A stretch of 16,579 nucleotides of DNA from Bdellovibrionales bacterium (GCA_022710165.1 JAKLHL010000012.1:1-16579); one strand, 5' to 3'; positions 1 to 8,446 are shown, counted from the first letter of the stretch. Notes: generated by a model from the letters alone, not told the origin. Numbers and translations: made by a program.

Positions 1-479
1 TTCTTGCACCTCAAGGCCCACCTTGTGGTAAGCTCCAGCGACTTATTTAAGTATTTCTTATCAGATCCGTACGCCGGACATTCATCAAACACCATCCTTA
101 TATCAGAACCGAGAGAGTTCTGTATCTCCATAGAAAGCTCTGGGGTAAGGTAGTGTTTGGAACCGTCTATATGGGACCTGAACTCAACACCTTCTTCTGT
201 GATCTTTCTTAGATCATTGAGGCTGAACACCTGGAACCCGCCGCTGTCAGTTAGTATCGGGCCGTCCCAGCCCATGAACTTATGCAGGCCGCCCATTTTT
301 TCAACCAGCTTGTGGCCTGGTCTAAGGAACAGATGATAAGTGTTTCCAAGTATGATCTTAACGTCGAGCTCTTTAAGCATGGATGGAGGGACAGCCTTGA
401 CGGTACCTTTGGTACCGACAGGCATGAATACTGGGAGCTCAAAGCTCCCGTGCTCCGTTCTTAAAACTCCAAGAGACAT
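1..479 (-). CDS. tgt: Queuine/preQ1 tRNA-ribosyltransferase, partial (C-terminus off the left edge)
   Basis: Tgt exchanges guanine 34 in the anticodon of tRNAs for Asp, Asn, His and Tyr for preQ1, the precursor of queuosine. The window holds 159 N-terminal codons. Visible family motifs are MPVGTKGTVK (19-28), ILGNTYHLFLRPG (43-55), ILTDSGGFQVFSL (75-87), EEGVEFRSHIDG (95-106) and FDECP (131-135). D78 aligns with the catalytic Asp89 of E. coli Tgt and D132 with Asp143. The zinc-binding C-terminal region lies outside the window. The start is ATG at 479; an in-frame TGA at 495-497 rules out a longer form, so the protein begins about 11 residues later than E. coli Tgt, keeping LGVLRTEHG but losing the first strand. 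It follows tnaA by 5 nt and is the last visible gene of the operon. Confidence 0.96.
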   Translation of the reverse strand, partial: MSLGVLRTEHGSFELPVFMPVGTKGTVKAVPPSMLKELDVKIILGNTYHLFLRPGHKLVEKMGGLHKFMGWDGPILTDSGGFQVFSLNDLRKITEEGVEFRSHIDGSKHYLTPELSMEIQNSLGSDIRMVFDECPAYGSDKKYLNKSLELTTRWALRCK

Positions 480-484
480 AATAT

Positions 485-1864
485 TTAGACCTGCTCAAAC
501 CTCGCAGTAAAATGTCTTAAGACTGGTGCCTCAGAGACCATTTTCATCCCGCGGATCTTGTTTTTTTCCTGATTAACTATATCAAGTATCTCTATGACGT
601 AATCCATGTGGCTTTGAGTGTAGACCCTTCTAGGGATGGCAAGCCTTACCAGTTCCATTTTTGCAGGACGGTTCTCTCTGGTTATAGGGTCCCTATCCAT
701 CATTGCACTGCCTATCTCAACACCTCTGATGCCACCGACGGCATAAAGTTCACAGGCAAGGGCCTGTGCAGGATACTGATGTTTTGGTATGTGAGGCAGC
801 ATGGCCTCTGCGTCCACGAATATCGCGTGTCCTCCCGGAGGAAGTATTATTGGAACGTTCTTCTCTGTAAGTCTTTCTCCGACATATTCGACAGATCTTA
901 TCCTGTATGCAAGATAATCCTCTTCCACTACTTCTCTTAGTCCCTGAGCTATCGCTGAAAGGTCCCTTCCTGCCAAACCTCCGTAAGTCGAGAAACCCTC
1001 TGTAAGTATCAGCATGTTCCTGCATTTTTGTGCAAGATCGTCGTTATTAAGGGCAAGGAACCCGCCTATGTTCACAAGCGCATCTTTTTTTGCGCTCATT
1101 GTCGCTCCGTCACAGTAAGAGAACATCTCTTTTGATATCTCTAACGGCGTCTTTTTATCGTAACCTTTTTCTCTCTTCTTTATAAAGTAGGCATTCTCTG
1201 CAAAACGGCAGGCATCTATGAAAAGTGGGATATTATACTTTGAGCAGACCTTCTTGGTCTCCCTTATGTTCTCCATTGAAACAGGTTGTCCACCACCGGC
1301 GTTGTTAGTGATGGTCATCACGACAACAGGAATGTTCTCTGCACCTATTTCTCGTATAGCAGAATCAAGCGCCTGAATGTCCATATTGCCCTTGAACGGA
1401 TGTATCAAAGAAGGGTTCTTGCCTTCAGGTATTACCAGGTCCAAAGCTTTAGCCCCGGAATATTCCACGTTCGCCCTTGTGGTGTCAAAGTGTGTGTTGC
1501 TGATAATGGTCTTGCCTTTACCACCGACGATGGAGAAGAGTATCTTCTCTGCGGCTCTGCCCTGATGAGTAGGTATTATATGCTTAAGGCCTGTCAGCTT
1601 CCTTACCTCTGATTCAAAGGCAAAAAAGCTTCTGGCTCCTGCATATGATTCATCGCCATTCATTATCTCTGCCCATTGCATAGAGCTCATTGCAGAGGTC
1701 CCGCTGTCCGTAAGAAGGTCTATAAGGACATCTTCAGCCTTGATATTAAAAAGGTTGTATCCAGCCTCTTTTAACGTTTTTCTTCTATATTCCTCTGTAG
1801 TAGGTTTTATAGGCTCTACTGTCTTTATCTTAAAGGGCTCTATCATCGTTTTTATGTTTCTCAT
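485..1864 (-). CDS. tnaA: Tryptophanase (tryptophan indole-lyase)
   Basis: This PLP enzyme cleaves L-tryptophan to indole, pyruvate and ammonia in the cytoplasm. The 459-residue length fits the family (E. coli TnaA 471, tyrosine phenol-lyase 456). Visible motifs are DLLTDSGTSAMS (49-60), PTHQGR (98-103), NNAGGGQPVS (187-196), the PLP region FIDACRFAENAYF (215-227), and MSAKKDALVNIGG (256-268) with the probable Schiff-base lysine K260. R407 in VRLAIPRR should bind the substrate carboxylate. Three positions that separate the two sister enzymes all read as tryptophanase: D127 (Thr124 in tyrosine phenol-lyase), I384 in VEIGS (Arg381) and H451 in LRHFTARF (Phe448). The start is ATG at 1864, with purine-rich GGAAGGAAAGGT upstream overlapping the end of the preceding gene. 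There is no separate TnaC leader or leader region, because the upstream gene ends 2 nt away, so classical TnaC attenuation is unlikely. Confidence 0.94.
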   Translation of the reverse strand: MRNIKTMIEPFKIKTVEPIKPTTEEYRRKTLKEAGYNLFNIKAEDVLIDLLTDSGTSAMSSMQWAEIMNGDESYAGARSFFAFESEVRKLTGLKHIIPTHQGRAAEKILFSIVGGKGKTIISNTHFDTTRANVEYSGAKALDLVIPEGKNPSLIHPFKGNMDIQALDSAIREIGAENIPVVVMTITNNAGGGQPVSMENIRETKKVCSKYNIPLFIDACRFAENAYFIKKREKGYDKKTPLEISKEMFSYCDGATMSAKKDALVNIGGFLALNNDDLAQKCRNMLILTEGFSTYGGLAGRDLSAIAQGLREVVEEDYLAYRIRSVEYVGERLTEKNVPIILPPGGHAIFVDAEAMLPHIPKHQYPAQALACELYAVGGIRGVEIGSAMMDRDPITRENRPAKMELVRLAIPRRVYTQSHMDYVIEILDIVNQEKNKIRGMKMVSEAPVLRHFTARFEQV

Positions 1865-1866
1865 TT

Positions 1867-3408
1867 TTACCTTTCCTTCCTTATGCTGTTTATTGCGTCT
1901 TCATACTCATCAGTTGTAGTATCCGGCTCATCCGTCTCATCAGTGGCCTGTGCATTTTCATCTTGAACCGAGGTCTGCTGTTCGTCGTCGGTATATTCCT
2001 GTTCATCATAGCTTGTAGGGACCCTGTCGTCTGTAACAAGAGGTTTTTTTACGGCCTTTTTTACAGTAGTAGGGGTTTCTTTTCTTTTTACCACTGGCGG
2101 TTCTTTTATGGCCGGCTCTTTTGCTTCCGGTTGTTTTTCAGGCGCCAACACAGTGGTCTTTAGTATCTTGGGCAGTTCCAGAGGCCTGACCATCGATTTT
2201 TTGCCTGTATATGAAAGCTTTGTATACAGCCTCGTACTAGCTGCTGTATCTTCTGGTTTAAGGTCCTGTTCGTTCTCTTTATTATCAGTATCGGTAGTAA
2301 AAGCATAAGTCTCTACAGGGAATTTAAGGCCCTTTACCATTACTTCTATCTTTCTTTGCGTGTTCCTCTTAAAGTACACTTCTCCAAAGTATTTCAACCA
2401 GAAAGAAGGCACATAACCTATATCGACAGCATTAGCCGGGAGTATCCCATACTTCTTGTCAAAATCCTCGACAAGACGTCTTATTTTCCTTCCCTCTTCT
2501 GCTAACTGCGACTTTACCATCGGCTCTTTTGATCTTATATAGTTCTCGTTCTTTCTTTCAGCAGCTGAATTTGGATACATATCCATAAGGTCGAAGAGTT
2601 TAGTGAATCCATCTTCTGGTTTATCCTGTCTGTCAATAAGCTGTATGCCAGCCTCGTACATTTCCATTGCTCGTTTTTCCCTCGATCTTTCAGACAGCCA
2701 AGGATATGCCCTGACCACTCCGAAGAGTACGGCCATGACGCCGATAAGGATCAAAACACCCTTTACAGGATATTTTCCCTTAAGCTCCTCCTGATCTAGG
2801 TCTGAGATACCGTATTGGAAACTTGAAGGCTGTTCCACGGCCCCGTATATTTGAGGGTTATCCTCTTTTTTTGGAAGTCCTGAAACAGCTCCTTTCTGTA
2901 TTTCATCGTAATCTGTCGTTACGCCAATATTCGAAGGAGTCTGCCCTCTAGGTGTTTTTCTTCTGTCGAACTCTTTGCAATCTTTTACCTGGACCCAGTT
3001 ATCAAAACCTTCCTTCCAAACATAATACGTCCAGAACAGCGTCTTGTTCTCAAGGGCCTCTTTAATATAGCTTGCGCTGTATGGTCCTACTTGATGTTCT
3101 CCGTCATGTATGTACCAAAGTTCATCAACAGGTTTTTCACCTTCTTGTACTTTCTCTTGCTGTACTGCTTCTTGAGGTGCAGCCTCTTTGGGCGCATGCA
3201 CCAAAGGCTGGTCGCCTCCCGGGTTAAGCAAACGTCTGTCAAAGTCATTGACGTTGTATATATAATCCCAATTCTTAAAACCTTCCTTAAAGATGTAGTC
3301 CGAGTACTTGATCGTCTCGGTCTTAAGCATAGAGATTATCTCTTCCCTTGAATAAGGGCCGTACGTTTGCGTGTTAACGTTTACGTACCAGATCCTGTTT
3401 TCATTCAT
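1867..3408 (-). CDS. Membrane protein with two GYF_2-type (DUF4339-like) domains, function unknown
   Basis: The function is not recognised. The 513-residue protein starts with two similar domains of about 55 residues, at 6-60 and 97-151. Both share WYV/WYI, GPYS, KEGFxNW and a closing DFDRR/EFDRR, matching the GYF_2 (DUF4339) pattern. A Pro/Glu/Gln-rich linker (about 66-95) separates them. A second linker leads to one hydrophobic segment at about 215-234 (VKGVLILIGVMAVLFGVV). A charged, probably helical stretch (236-310) and a region of about 100 residues (310-410) follow. The tail (411-513) is low-complexity: first Pro/Lys/Thr-rich, then acidic with many Asp, Glu and Thr. There is no signal peptide, so the GYF_2 domains are probably cytoplasmic and the C-terminal half outside, but positive charges flank both sides of the membrane segment and orientation is uncertain. 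The ATG at 3408 overlaps the mtnA stop as ATGA. Confidence 0.85.
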   Translation of the reverse strand: MNENRIWYVNVNTQTYGPYSREEIISMLKTETIKYSDYIFKEGFKNWDYIYNVNDFDRRLLNPGGDQPLVHAPKEAAPQEAVQQEKVQEGEKPVDELWYIHDGEHQVGPYSASYIKEALENKTLFWTYYVWKEGFDNWVQVKDCKEFDRRKTPRGQTPSNIGVTTDYDEIQKGAVSGLPKKEDNPQIYGAVEQPSSFQYGISDLDQEELKGKYPVKGVLILIGVMAVLFGVVRAYPWLSERSREKRAMEMYEAGIQLIDRQDKPEDGFTKLFDLMDMYPNSAAERKNENYIRSKEPMVKSQLAEEGRKIRRLVEDFDKKYGILPANAVDIGYVPSFWLKYFGEVYFKRNTQRKIEVMVKGLKFPVETYAFTTDTDNKENEQDLKPEDTAASTRLYTKLSYTGKKSMVRPLELPKILKTTVLAPEKQPEAKEPAIKEPPVVKRKETPTTVKKAVKKPLVTDDRVPTSYDEQEYTDDEQQTSVQDENAQATDETDEPDTTTDEYEDAINSIRKER

Positions 3409-4457
3409 TGGGCACCACCTTCAAATAAAGATCTAATGGCCGGTCCAAACGGAGGATAAATTATCCCCTTGTCCGTAATTATACCAGTAATAAGCTCATT
3501 CGGGGTAACATCAAATGAAGGGTTAACGGCTTGGGCTTCTGGCGGACAGATGTATTTGCCGTTAACTTTTTTGACCTCATCCAAAGGGCGTTGTTCTATA
3601 GGTATATCATCACCCTCAGGTGTCTTTAGGTCTATAGTGCTTAGAGGTGCGGCAAAATACATCGGTATATTATGATATTTAGCCAGCACAGCAACTGAAT
3701 ATGTCCCTATCTTATTCGCAGAATCACCATTAGCAGCGATCCTGTCTGCACCTACGATTATCAGATCTATCTTTTTATTCGCCATCATGTGGCCGCTCAT
3801 ATTATCAGTAAGCAGTGTGCATGGGATGCCGTCTTTCATAAGTTCCCACATGGTAAGTCTTGCACCCTGCAAAAAGGGCCTGGTCTCGTCTGAATAAACA
3901 TGTATCTTCTTACCCTGGCCGTGCGCAAACCTTATTACAGAAAGCGCGGTACCATATTCGGTCGTAGCCAAAGCTCCGGCATTACAGTGTGTAAGGATGT
4001 TCATTCCATCCTCTATCACCTCGTCACCATTAACGCCTATCATCCTGTTTATTTCCACGTCCTCGTCGTACATTTGTACGGCCATTGCGACCATTCTGTC
4101 CTTTATCTTTTGTATGTCCTGCGTTTCCAATATCAACAATTTAAAGAGGTCTTCCATCCTTTTTGCAGCCCAAAAGAGGTTAACAGCAGTAGGTCTGGTG
4201 CCTTTTATCACAGAGCAGATATGAACGAACTCCTCTTTGAAGCCGTCGATGGTGCTCTGTTTGCTTTTTGCAGCGCCTAAAGCTATGCCGAAAGCGGCAG
4301 CAACTCCTATCGCTGGGGCCCCCCTAACTACCATTGTCTTTATAGCATCGGCCACTTGTTCATAGTCGGTGCACCTAATGTATACCTCTTCCAAAGGAAG
4401 TATCCTTTGATCTATAAAACTAACAGCATCCCCTTCCCACTTTAATGTGTAAAACAT
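3405..4457 (-). CDS. mtnA: S-methyl-5-thioribose-1-phosphate isomerase
   Basis: MtnA converts methylthioribose-1-phosphate to methylthioribulose-1-phosphate in salvage of the methylthioadenosine left by polyamine or related synthesis. At 350 residues it is of family length and belongs to the eIF2B-like isomerase fold. Motifs are VVRGAPAIGVAAAFG (43-57), TRPTAVNLFWA (87-97), THCNAG with C158, EYGTALSVIR (167-176), DETRPFLQGARLT (190-202), GADRIAANGD with D238, and NKIGTYS (248-254). C158 and D238 correspond to the catalytic Cys160/Asp240 pair described for B. subtilis MtnA. The opening KWEGDAVSFIDQRILP is a typical MtnA N-terminus, supporting ATG at 4457. This start lies 1 nt after the asmA-like stop, and an AAGGGG lies about 13 nt upstream, so coupled translation is likely. 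No other methionine-salvage gene is in the window, so whether it serves methionine salvage or a shunt pathway cannot be told. Confidence 0.96.
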   Translation of the reverse strand: MFYTLKWEGDAVSFIDQRILPLEEVYIRCTDYEQVADAIKTMVVRGAPAIGVAAAFGIALGAAKSKQSTIDGFKEEFVHICSVIKGTRPTAVNLFWAAKRMEDLFKLLILETQDIQKIKDRMVAMAVQMYDEDVEINRMIGVNGDEVIEDGMNILTHCNAGALATTEYGTALSVIRFAHGQGKKIHVYSDETRPFLQGARLTMWELMKDGIPCTLLTDNMSGHMMANKKIDLIIVGADRIAANGDSANKIGTYSVAVLAKYHNIPMYFAAPLSTIDLKTPEGDDIPIEQRPLDEVKKVNGKYICPPEAQAVNPSFDVTPNELITGIITDKGIIYPPFGPAIRSLFEGGAQ

Positions 4458-4458
4458 C

Positions 4459-7002
4459 TTAGAATTTAAACCCCTTTATGGCTTCTTTTAATTTACTCTT
4501 AACAGGCTCTGCGGCCTTCTTGACCTCTTCGCTGGCCTTCTGCTTAAGTTCTTCAGTCTGCTTCTTTACAGCTGCTTCAACTTTTTTCTTCTCATATGAA
4601 AAAGCTTTTTCTGCCAGGAACTTTATAGTGTATGGTCCATCAAACCTTGGCTTAACTGCAGGCCCGTCAAGGTGCAAGGCGAGCATTGACCTTTCCTGCC
4701 CTTCAAGTTTTAGCGCCTCGTAAGGCACGTTGTTGTATGGGACCGTAAAGTCCAAATACATATCCATCCTCTCGTCAAATCCAAGTATCCCTTTGCCATT
4801 CACTTCGTATTCCTTGTCCTTGCCGTATATCTTATCCACATTTATCTTTTCATCGGCAATTGTGAAGACACCCTGCACTGTTTCCCAACCAGGATTTGCC
4901 TTTATCGTAAGTTTCTCTTTTGGAACACCCAGAGCCTCTAATTTGCCGCCTACTTTTTCCTTAAGCAACACATTAAGGTCCTGTGCGCTGTACCTGAAAT
5001 TATCAAAAGAGAATTTGCCGTTACCCTTCAAGCCCTTTGCGATCTCGTTGATCGTATAACCATTGGTGTTGAAGGCCATATCACCAGTAAGTACCCCGTC
5101 TACGACTCCCTTTAAACTTGGGAAGAAGGTCCCTATGGCCTCTGTGGCCTTAAGTCCCTTGATGGCAGTGTTGCCGGAATAAGATGGGTTCTTGTCATCA
5201 AGCAACATCTTGAACCCGGCAGATATGTCTGAGTTTATTATGGCCATATTAAGTTTGGACACGTTGAAGCTGTTCTTGTCAAAGTAAGATTCAAGGGCAA
5301 GGTCCTTTATCTCTAAACCGTTATACAAAGCCTTGTCTACCTTAGCTGATAACGAGAGTCTCTTATCCCCTATCATCTCTTTCAGCGACTTTATGGTTTC
5401 CTTCTTAACTATTGGCTGGTTCCTGTCCAAAGGTGTTTCACTAGACGAGCTTGAAGAACCTTTTCCTGCAGAAGCTTTATCTTTCTTGGACGATGCTGCT
5501 GTTTTTTTAGCCTTAGCACCGCCGGTGTATTTATCTATATCAACATAAGATGAATATATCTTTGCAGATATGCTCTTTGGGTCTTTTTCACTGCTCAACG
5601 CTGACAGGGAAAGGTTGTTCTTGCCGTCCTCGTATTTCAAGTTCGCATCAATGACCGGTCTTGAGGCCGTACCCTTTGCGGTCGCCTTTAGGTTAAAAGA
5701 CCCAGCTATACCTTTTTTAGCCATATCAGGGCTCAATTTATAAAGATTCTTAACGTCGTACTTTGGTGTAACTGCATTTATGTTGAAGGAAAGCTCTTTA
5801 TCGGAGAAGCCTGCAACAGAACCTTTCAAGTTCAAGAGCTCCTGAACAACTATCAAGTTAAGGTCCCTTATGCTCAATGATTTAAGGTCTGAATATGCAA
5901 GAAGAGACAATTTAACCGGGACGCCTTTTGGTTTTTCAAATGAGGCCCCTTTTAATTCAACGTTAGTGGCGTCTAGGGACAAGGCTAAGTCCGCACCAGC
6001 CGTGGTCCCTTTTATTTTTGCTTTTGAGTCCATACTTCCAGAAGCCTTAACGTCTTTTAGGGCCGTAAAGAGCGGGACCAATTTTTCTATTGAAGACGGT
6101 CTTATATAAACATCGACGTCAAAAGACGGATTCTCTGCCTTATAGTCCATGACACTGCCTTTGATCTGCAGCAGTTTTCCTGCAAGCACAAGTTCGGCAT
6201 TCTCTATTTTTGCTATATATTTTTTTGTGTCTGCTTCTAACTTTGCGTTAAAGGATAGTGCAGTGCCTTTTGGTTTATTAAAAGAAGGTGTAGTAATGGC
6301 CAGCTTTGTAGCATCAAGCCCAAGCTCTGCTTTTGCCTGATCGTTAAGAGAAAGATGTGTACCCAAGGATAATGAGACCTGACCTTTTGCGGTAAAGGCT
6401 TTATCTTTTGCGTCTATAGGGACCACTGTGTCCAAGTTAATGCTCCTAAGGACAGGGTCCACCTCAAGGTCCATATCCAGGCCTTTTGATGTATATAGTT
6501 TGGAAGGCGCCTTATATTTAAGGTCTGCATCCTCGAGCCTGAAGAGTATCCTGCTAACAAAAAGATAGGCAGACACGTCAATCTTGGAGGACTTATCTGA
6601 AGGTATTATAACGTCAGACAAGCTGTTGGTCTTACCGTCAGACGTTATGTTGAAATCGGGTTCCTTTAGTTTTAGAGTTATGCTCGGTTTTCCAAATATC
6701 AATGAAAAAAGATTAAAGCTAAGTTTTGATTCCTTGCAAGCAAAGATGGTCTCTCTTTGGAATTTCTCTGAGGCCTTAAAAGCAAGCCCGTCTATTTGAA
6801 AATATACAAGAGGGAACACTTTTAATTTCATATCACCTATCTCTAGCTCTCCCTTTGTATTCTCCTGTACGGCTTTTTGGGCGAGTTTTTTAACGTCATC
6901 AACGTCTACCAAAAAATAGATAGCGGTAACTATTATTATCCAAAGGCCCACAAGTATGGCTGCTGCAAGCCCTGTATAACGTAAAACCCTTCTAGCTCTC
7001 AT
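4459..7002 (-). CDS. AsmA-family envelope protein
   Basis: This is a large (847 aa) AsmA-like protein. Members are anchored in the inner membrane with a long repetitive beta-rich part in the periplasm; large relatives in the AsmA/TamB group are linked to phospholipid transport to the outer membrane. An N-terminal membrane anchor spans about 10-32, after a basic start (MRARRVLR). The next segment (35-120) carries the AsmA-typical pattern GELEIGDMKLKVFP and IDGLAFKA. Residues about 240-445 contain two related units beginning SFNKPKG (240) and SFEKPKG (354), each followed by LLQIKGSV or LLNLKGSV. A Lys/Ala/Ser-rich linker with six serines lies at 494-523. The AsmA C-terminal-like part (540-795) contains LKGNGKFSFDNF and KLEALGVPKEKL. 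The tail (800-847) is a Lys/Glu/Ala-rich amphipathic helix. ATG at 7002 has a strong SD (GGGGAGG, 6 nt spacing). The exact function is unknown. Confidence 0.88.
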   Translation of the reverse strand: MRARRVLRYTGLAAAILVGLWIIIVTAIYFLVDVDDVKKLAQKAVQENTKGELEIGDMKLKVFPLVYFQIDGLAFKASEKFQRETIFACKESKLSFNLFSLIFGKPSITLKLKEPDFNITSDGKTNSLSDVIIPSDKSSKIDVSAYLFVSRILFRLEDADLKYKAPSKLYTSKGLDMDLEVDPVLRSINLDTVVPIDAKDKAFTAKGQVSLSLGTHLSLNDQAKAELGLDATKLAITTPSFNKPKGTALSFNAKLEADTKKYIAKIENAELVLAGKLLQIKGSVMDYKAENPSFDVDVYIRPSSIEKLVPLFTALKDVKASGSMDSKAKIKGTTAGADLALSLDATNVELKGASFEKPKGVPVKLSLLAYSDLKSLSIRDLNLIVVQELLNLKGSVAGFSDKELSFNINAVTPKYDVKNLYKLSPDMAKKGIAGSFNLKATAKGTASRPVIDANLKYEDGKNNLSLSALSSEKDPKSISAKIYSSYVDIDKYTGGAKAKKTAASSKKDKASAGKGSSSSSSETPLDRNQPIVKKETIKSLKEMIGDKRLSLSAKVDKALYNGLEIKDLALESYFDKNSFNVSKLNMAIINSDISAGFKMLLDDKNPSYSGNTAIKGLKATEAIGTFFPSLKGVVDGVLTGDMAFNTNGYTINEIAKGLKGNGKFSFDNFRYSAQDLNVLLKEKVGGKLEALGVPKEKLTIKANPGWETVQGVFTIADEKINVDKIYGKDKEYEVNGKGILGFDERMDMYLDFTVPYNNVPYEALKLEGQERSMLALHLDGPAVKPRFDGPYTIKFLAEKAFSYEKKKVEAAVKKQTEELKQKASEEVKKAAEPVKSKLKEAIKGFKF

Positions 7003-7008
7003 TTCTAA

Positions 7009-7015
7009 CCTCCCC
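7009..7015 (-). promoter_or_regulatory. Strong Shine-Dalgarno for the asmA-like gene
   Basis: The minus strand reads GGGGAGG with 6 nt before the ATG at 7002. It lies within the 19-nt gap after gatB, the widest gap in the operon, and fixes the start of the asmA-like gene. Confidence 0.8.
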
Positions 7016-7021
7016 TCTAAA

Positions 7022-8446
7022 CTATCCCAGTTTTTTCTTTAATATGGCATTAACGACCTGTGGATTTGCCTTGCCCTTGCTCTGCTTCATCACTGAGCCG
7101 ACAAAGTGTCCCATCAAATTGGTCTTACCGCTCTTATACTGTTGGACCTGTTCTGGTGATGAAGCTATCACCTGGTCCACTATCTTCTCTATCTCGCTCT
7201 CATCCTGTATCTGTGACAAGCCCTTATCGGCTACTATTTGATCAGCATTTTTACCGCCGTTAAGCATCTCATTAAAAACATCTTTCGCTGTGTTTTGATT
7301 TATTTTGCCTTCCTTCACCAGCTTTATCAACTCGCTCAGCGACTTTGATGATATAGGGAATTCAAGGATGCCCTGTTTCCTTTCGTTAAGGACCCTCATA
7401 ACTTCCGTCTGTATCCAATTGCTGGATAATTTAGGTTCAAGTCCATTAGACACCAGGTCCTCGTAGTAAGCAGCAAGGTCTTTGTCAGAAGATATAACCT
7501 CGGCGTCATAATCACTCAGTGAATATCGGGTCGTCAGTCTTTCTTTTTTAGCATCGGGCAGCTCTGGCATGGAAGACCTGACCTTGTTTATATAATTTTC
7601 ATCAAGAATTAGAGGAGCAAGGTCTGGTTCAGGGAAATACCTGTAGTCATTGGCTTCCTCTTTTTTTCTCATGCTCTTTGTAAGTCCTTTCACGGAATCA
7701 AAAAGTCTGGTCTCTTGCTCTATGGTCTTGCCTGCATCAAGAAGTTCTGTTTGACGCTGTACCTCATAAGAAAGAGCTTTTTCCAGGAACCTGAAAGAAT
7801 TAAGGTTCTTTATCTCTACTTTGGTACCGAACTTTTTACTTCCCTTTAGCATCAGAGATACGTTCGCATCACACCTTAAATTACCTTCTTCCATATTGCA
7901 TCCAGAGGTCTCTATGCAGCCCAAAATTGACCTCAACTTTTTGAAGTACGACACAGCCTCTTGAGGGCTCCTCATGTCTGGTTCGCTTACTATTTCCACC
8001 AAAGGGACCCCTGACCTGTTAAAATCAACATAGCTACCATGATCATCATGGATGTTCTTTCCTGCATCTTCTTCCAGATGGACCCTTGTAACACCTATAC
8101 TCTTTTGAGCACCATCGCTCAGGGATATTGAAATAATCCCTTGTACGGCCAAAGGCTCGTCGTACTGGGATATCTGATATCCCTTTGGAAGGTCAGGATA
8201 GAAATAATTTTTTCTTGCAAATATGCTTTGATGGTTAACTTTGCAGTTAAAAGCCAAGGCTGTCCTTACCGCATACTCCACTGCTTTTGAATTAAGCACA
8301 GGCAAGGTTCCAGGCTGTCCTGTACATACAGGGCAGACGTTGGAATTAGGTAAAGCCCCATACTTTGTCGAGCAGGAGCAGAACATCTTGCTGTTGGTAA
8401 GCAGTTGCGCGTGAACTTCAAGCCCTATAACAACTTCGTATTTCAT
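7022..8446 (-). CDS. gatB: Asp-tRNA(Asn)/Glu-tRNA(Gln) amidotransferase subunit B
   Basis: GatB is the tRNA-binding and kinase subunit of GatCAB. It activates the mischarged Glu or Asp on tRNA(Gln) or tRNA(Asn) so that ammonia delivered from GatA can amidate it. I place the start at ATG 8446 (474 aa, MKYEVVIGLEVHAQL), not at the longer in-frame ATG at 8470. The 8446 start overlaps the gatA stop as ATGA, follows an AAGGTGAG ribosome site, and matches the family N-terminus with conserved E10. Motifs are a Cys-x-Cys/Cys-x2-Cys zinc site (C23, C25, C38, C41), ARKNYFYPDLPKGYQISQYD, HLEEDAGK, VDFNRSGVPLVEIVSEPD, EEGNLRCDANVS, TKVEIKNLNSFRFLEKA and NDYRYFPEPDLAPL. The last 150 or so residues form the helical GatB/YqeY tail that reads the tRNA. 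Confidence 0.97.
   Translation of the reverse strand: MKYEVVIGLEVHAQLLTNSKMFCSCSTKYGALPNSNVCPVCTGQPGTLPVLNSKAVEYAVRTALAFNCKVNHQSIFARKNYFYPDLPKGYQISQYDEPLAVQGIISISLSDGAQKSIGVTRVHLEEDAGKNIHDDHGSYVDFNRSGVPLVEIVSEPDMRSPQEAVSYFKKLRSILGCIETSGCNMEEGNLRCDANVSLMLKGSKKFGTKVEIKNLNSFRFLEKALSYEVQRQTELLDAGKTIEQETRLFDSVKGLTKSMRKKEEANDYRYFPEPDLAPLILDENYINKVRSSMPELPDAKKERLTTRYSLSDYDAEVISSDKDLAAYYEDLVSNGLEPKLSSNWIQTEVMRVLNERKQGILEFPISSKSLSELIKLVKEGKINQNTAKDVFNEMLNGGKNADQIVADKGLSQIQDESEIEKIVDQVIASSPEQVQQYKSGKTNLMGHFVGSVMKQSKGKANPQVVNAILKKKLG

Noticed and set aside
485..1864. Tyrosine phenol-lyase instead of tryptophanase.
   Set aside because: The specificity positions D127, I384 and H451 match tryptophanase, not the Thr, Arg and Phe of tyrosine phenol-lyase.
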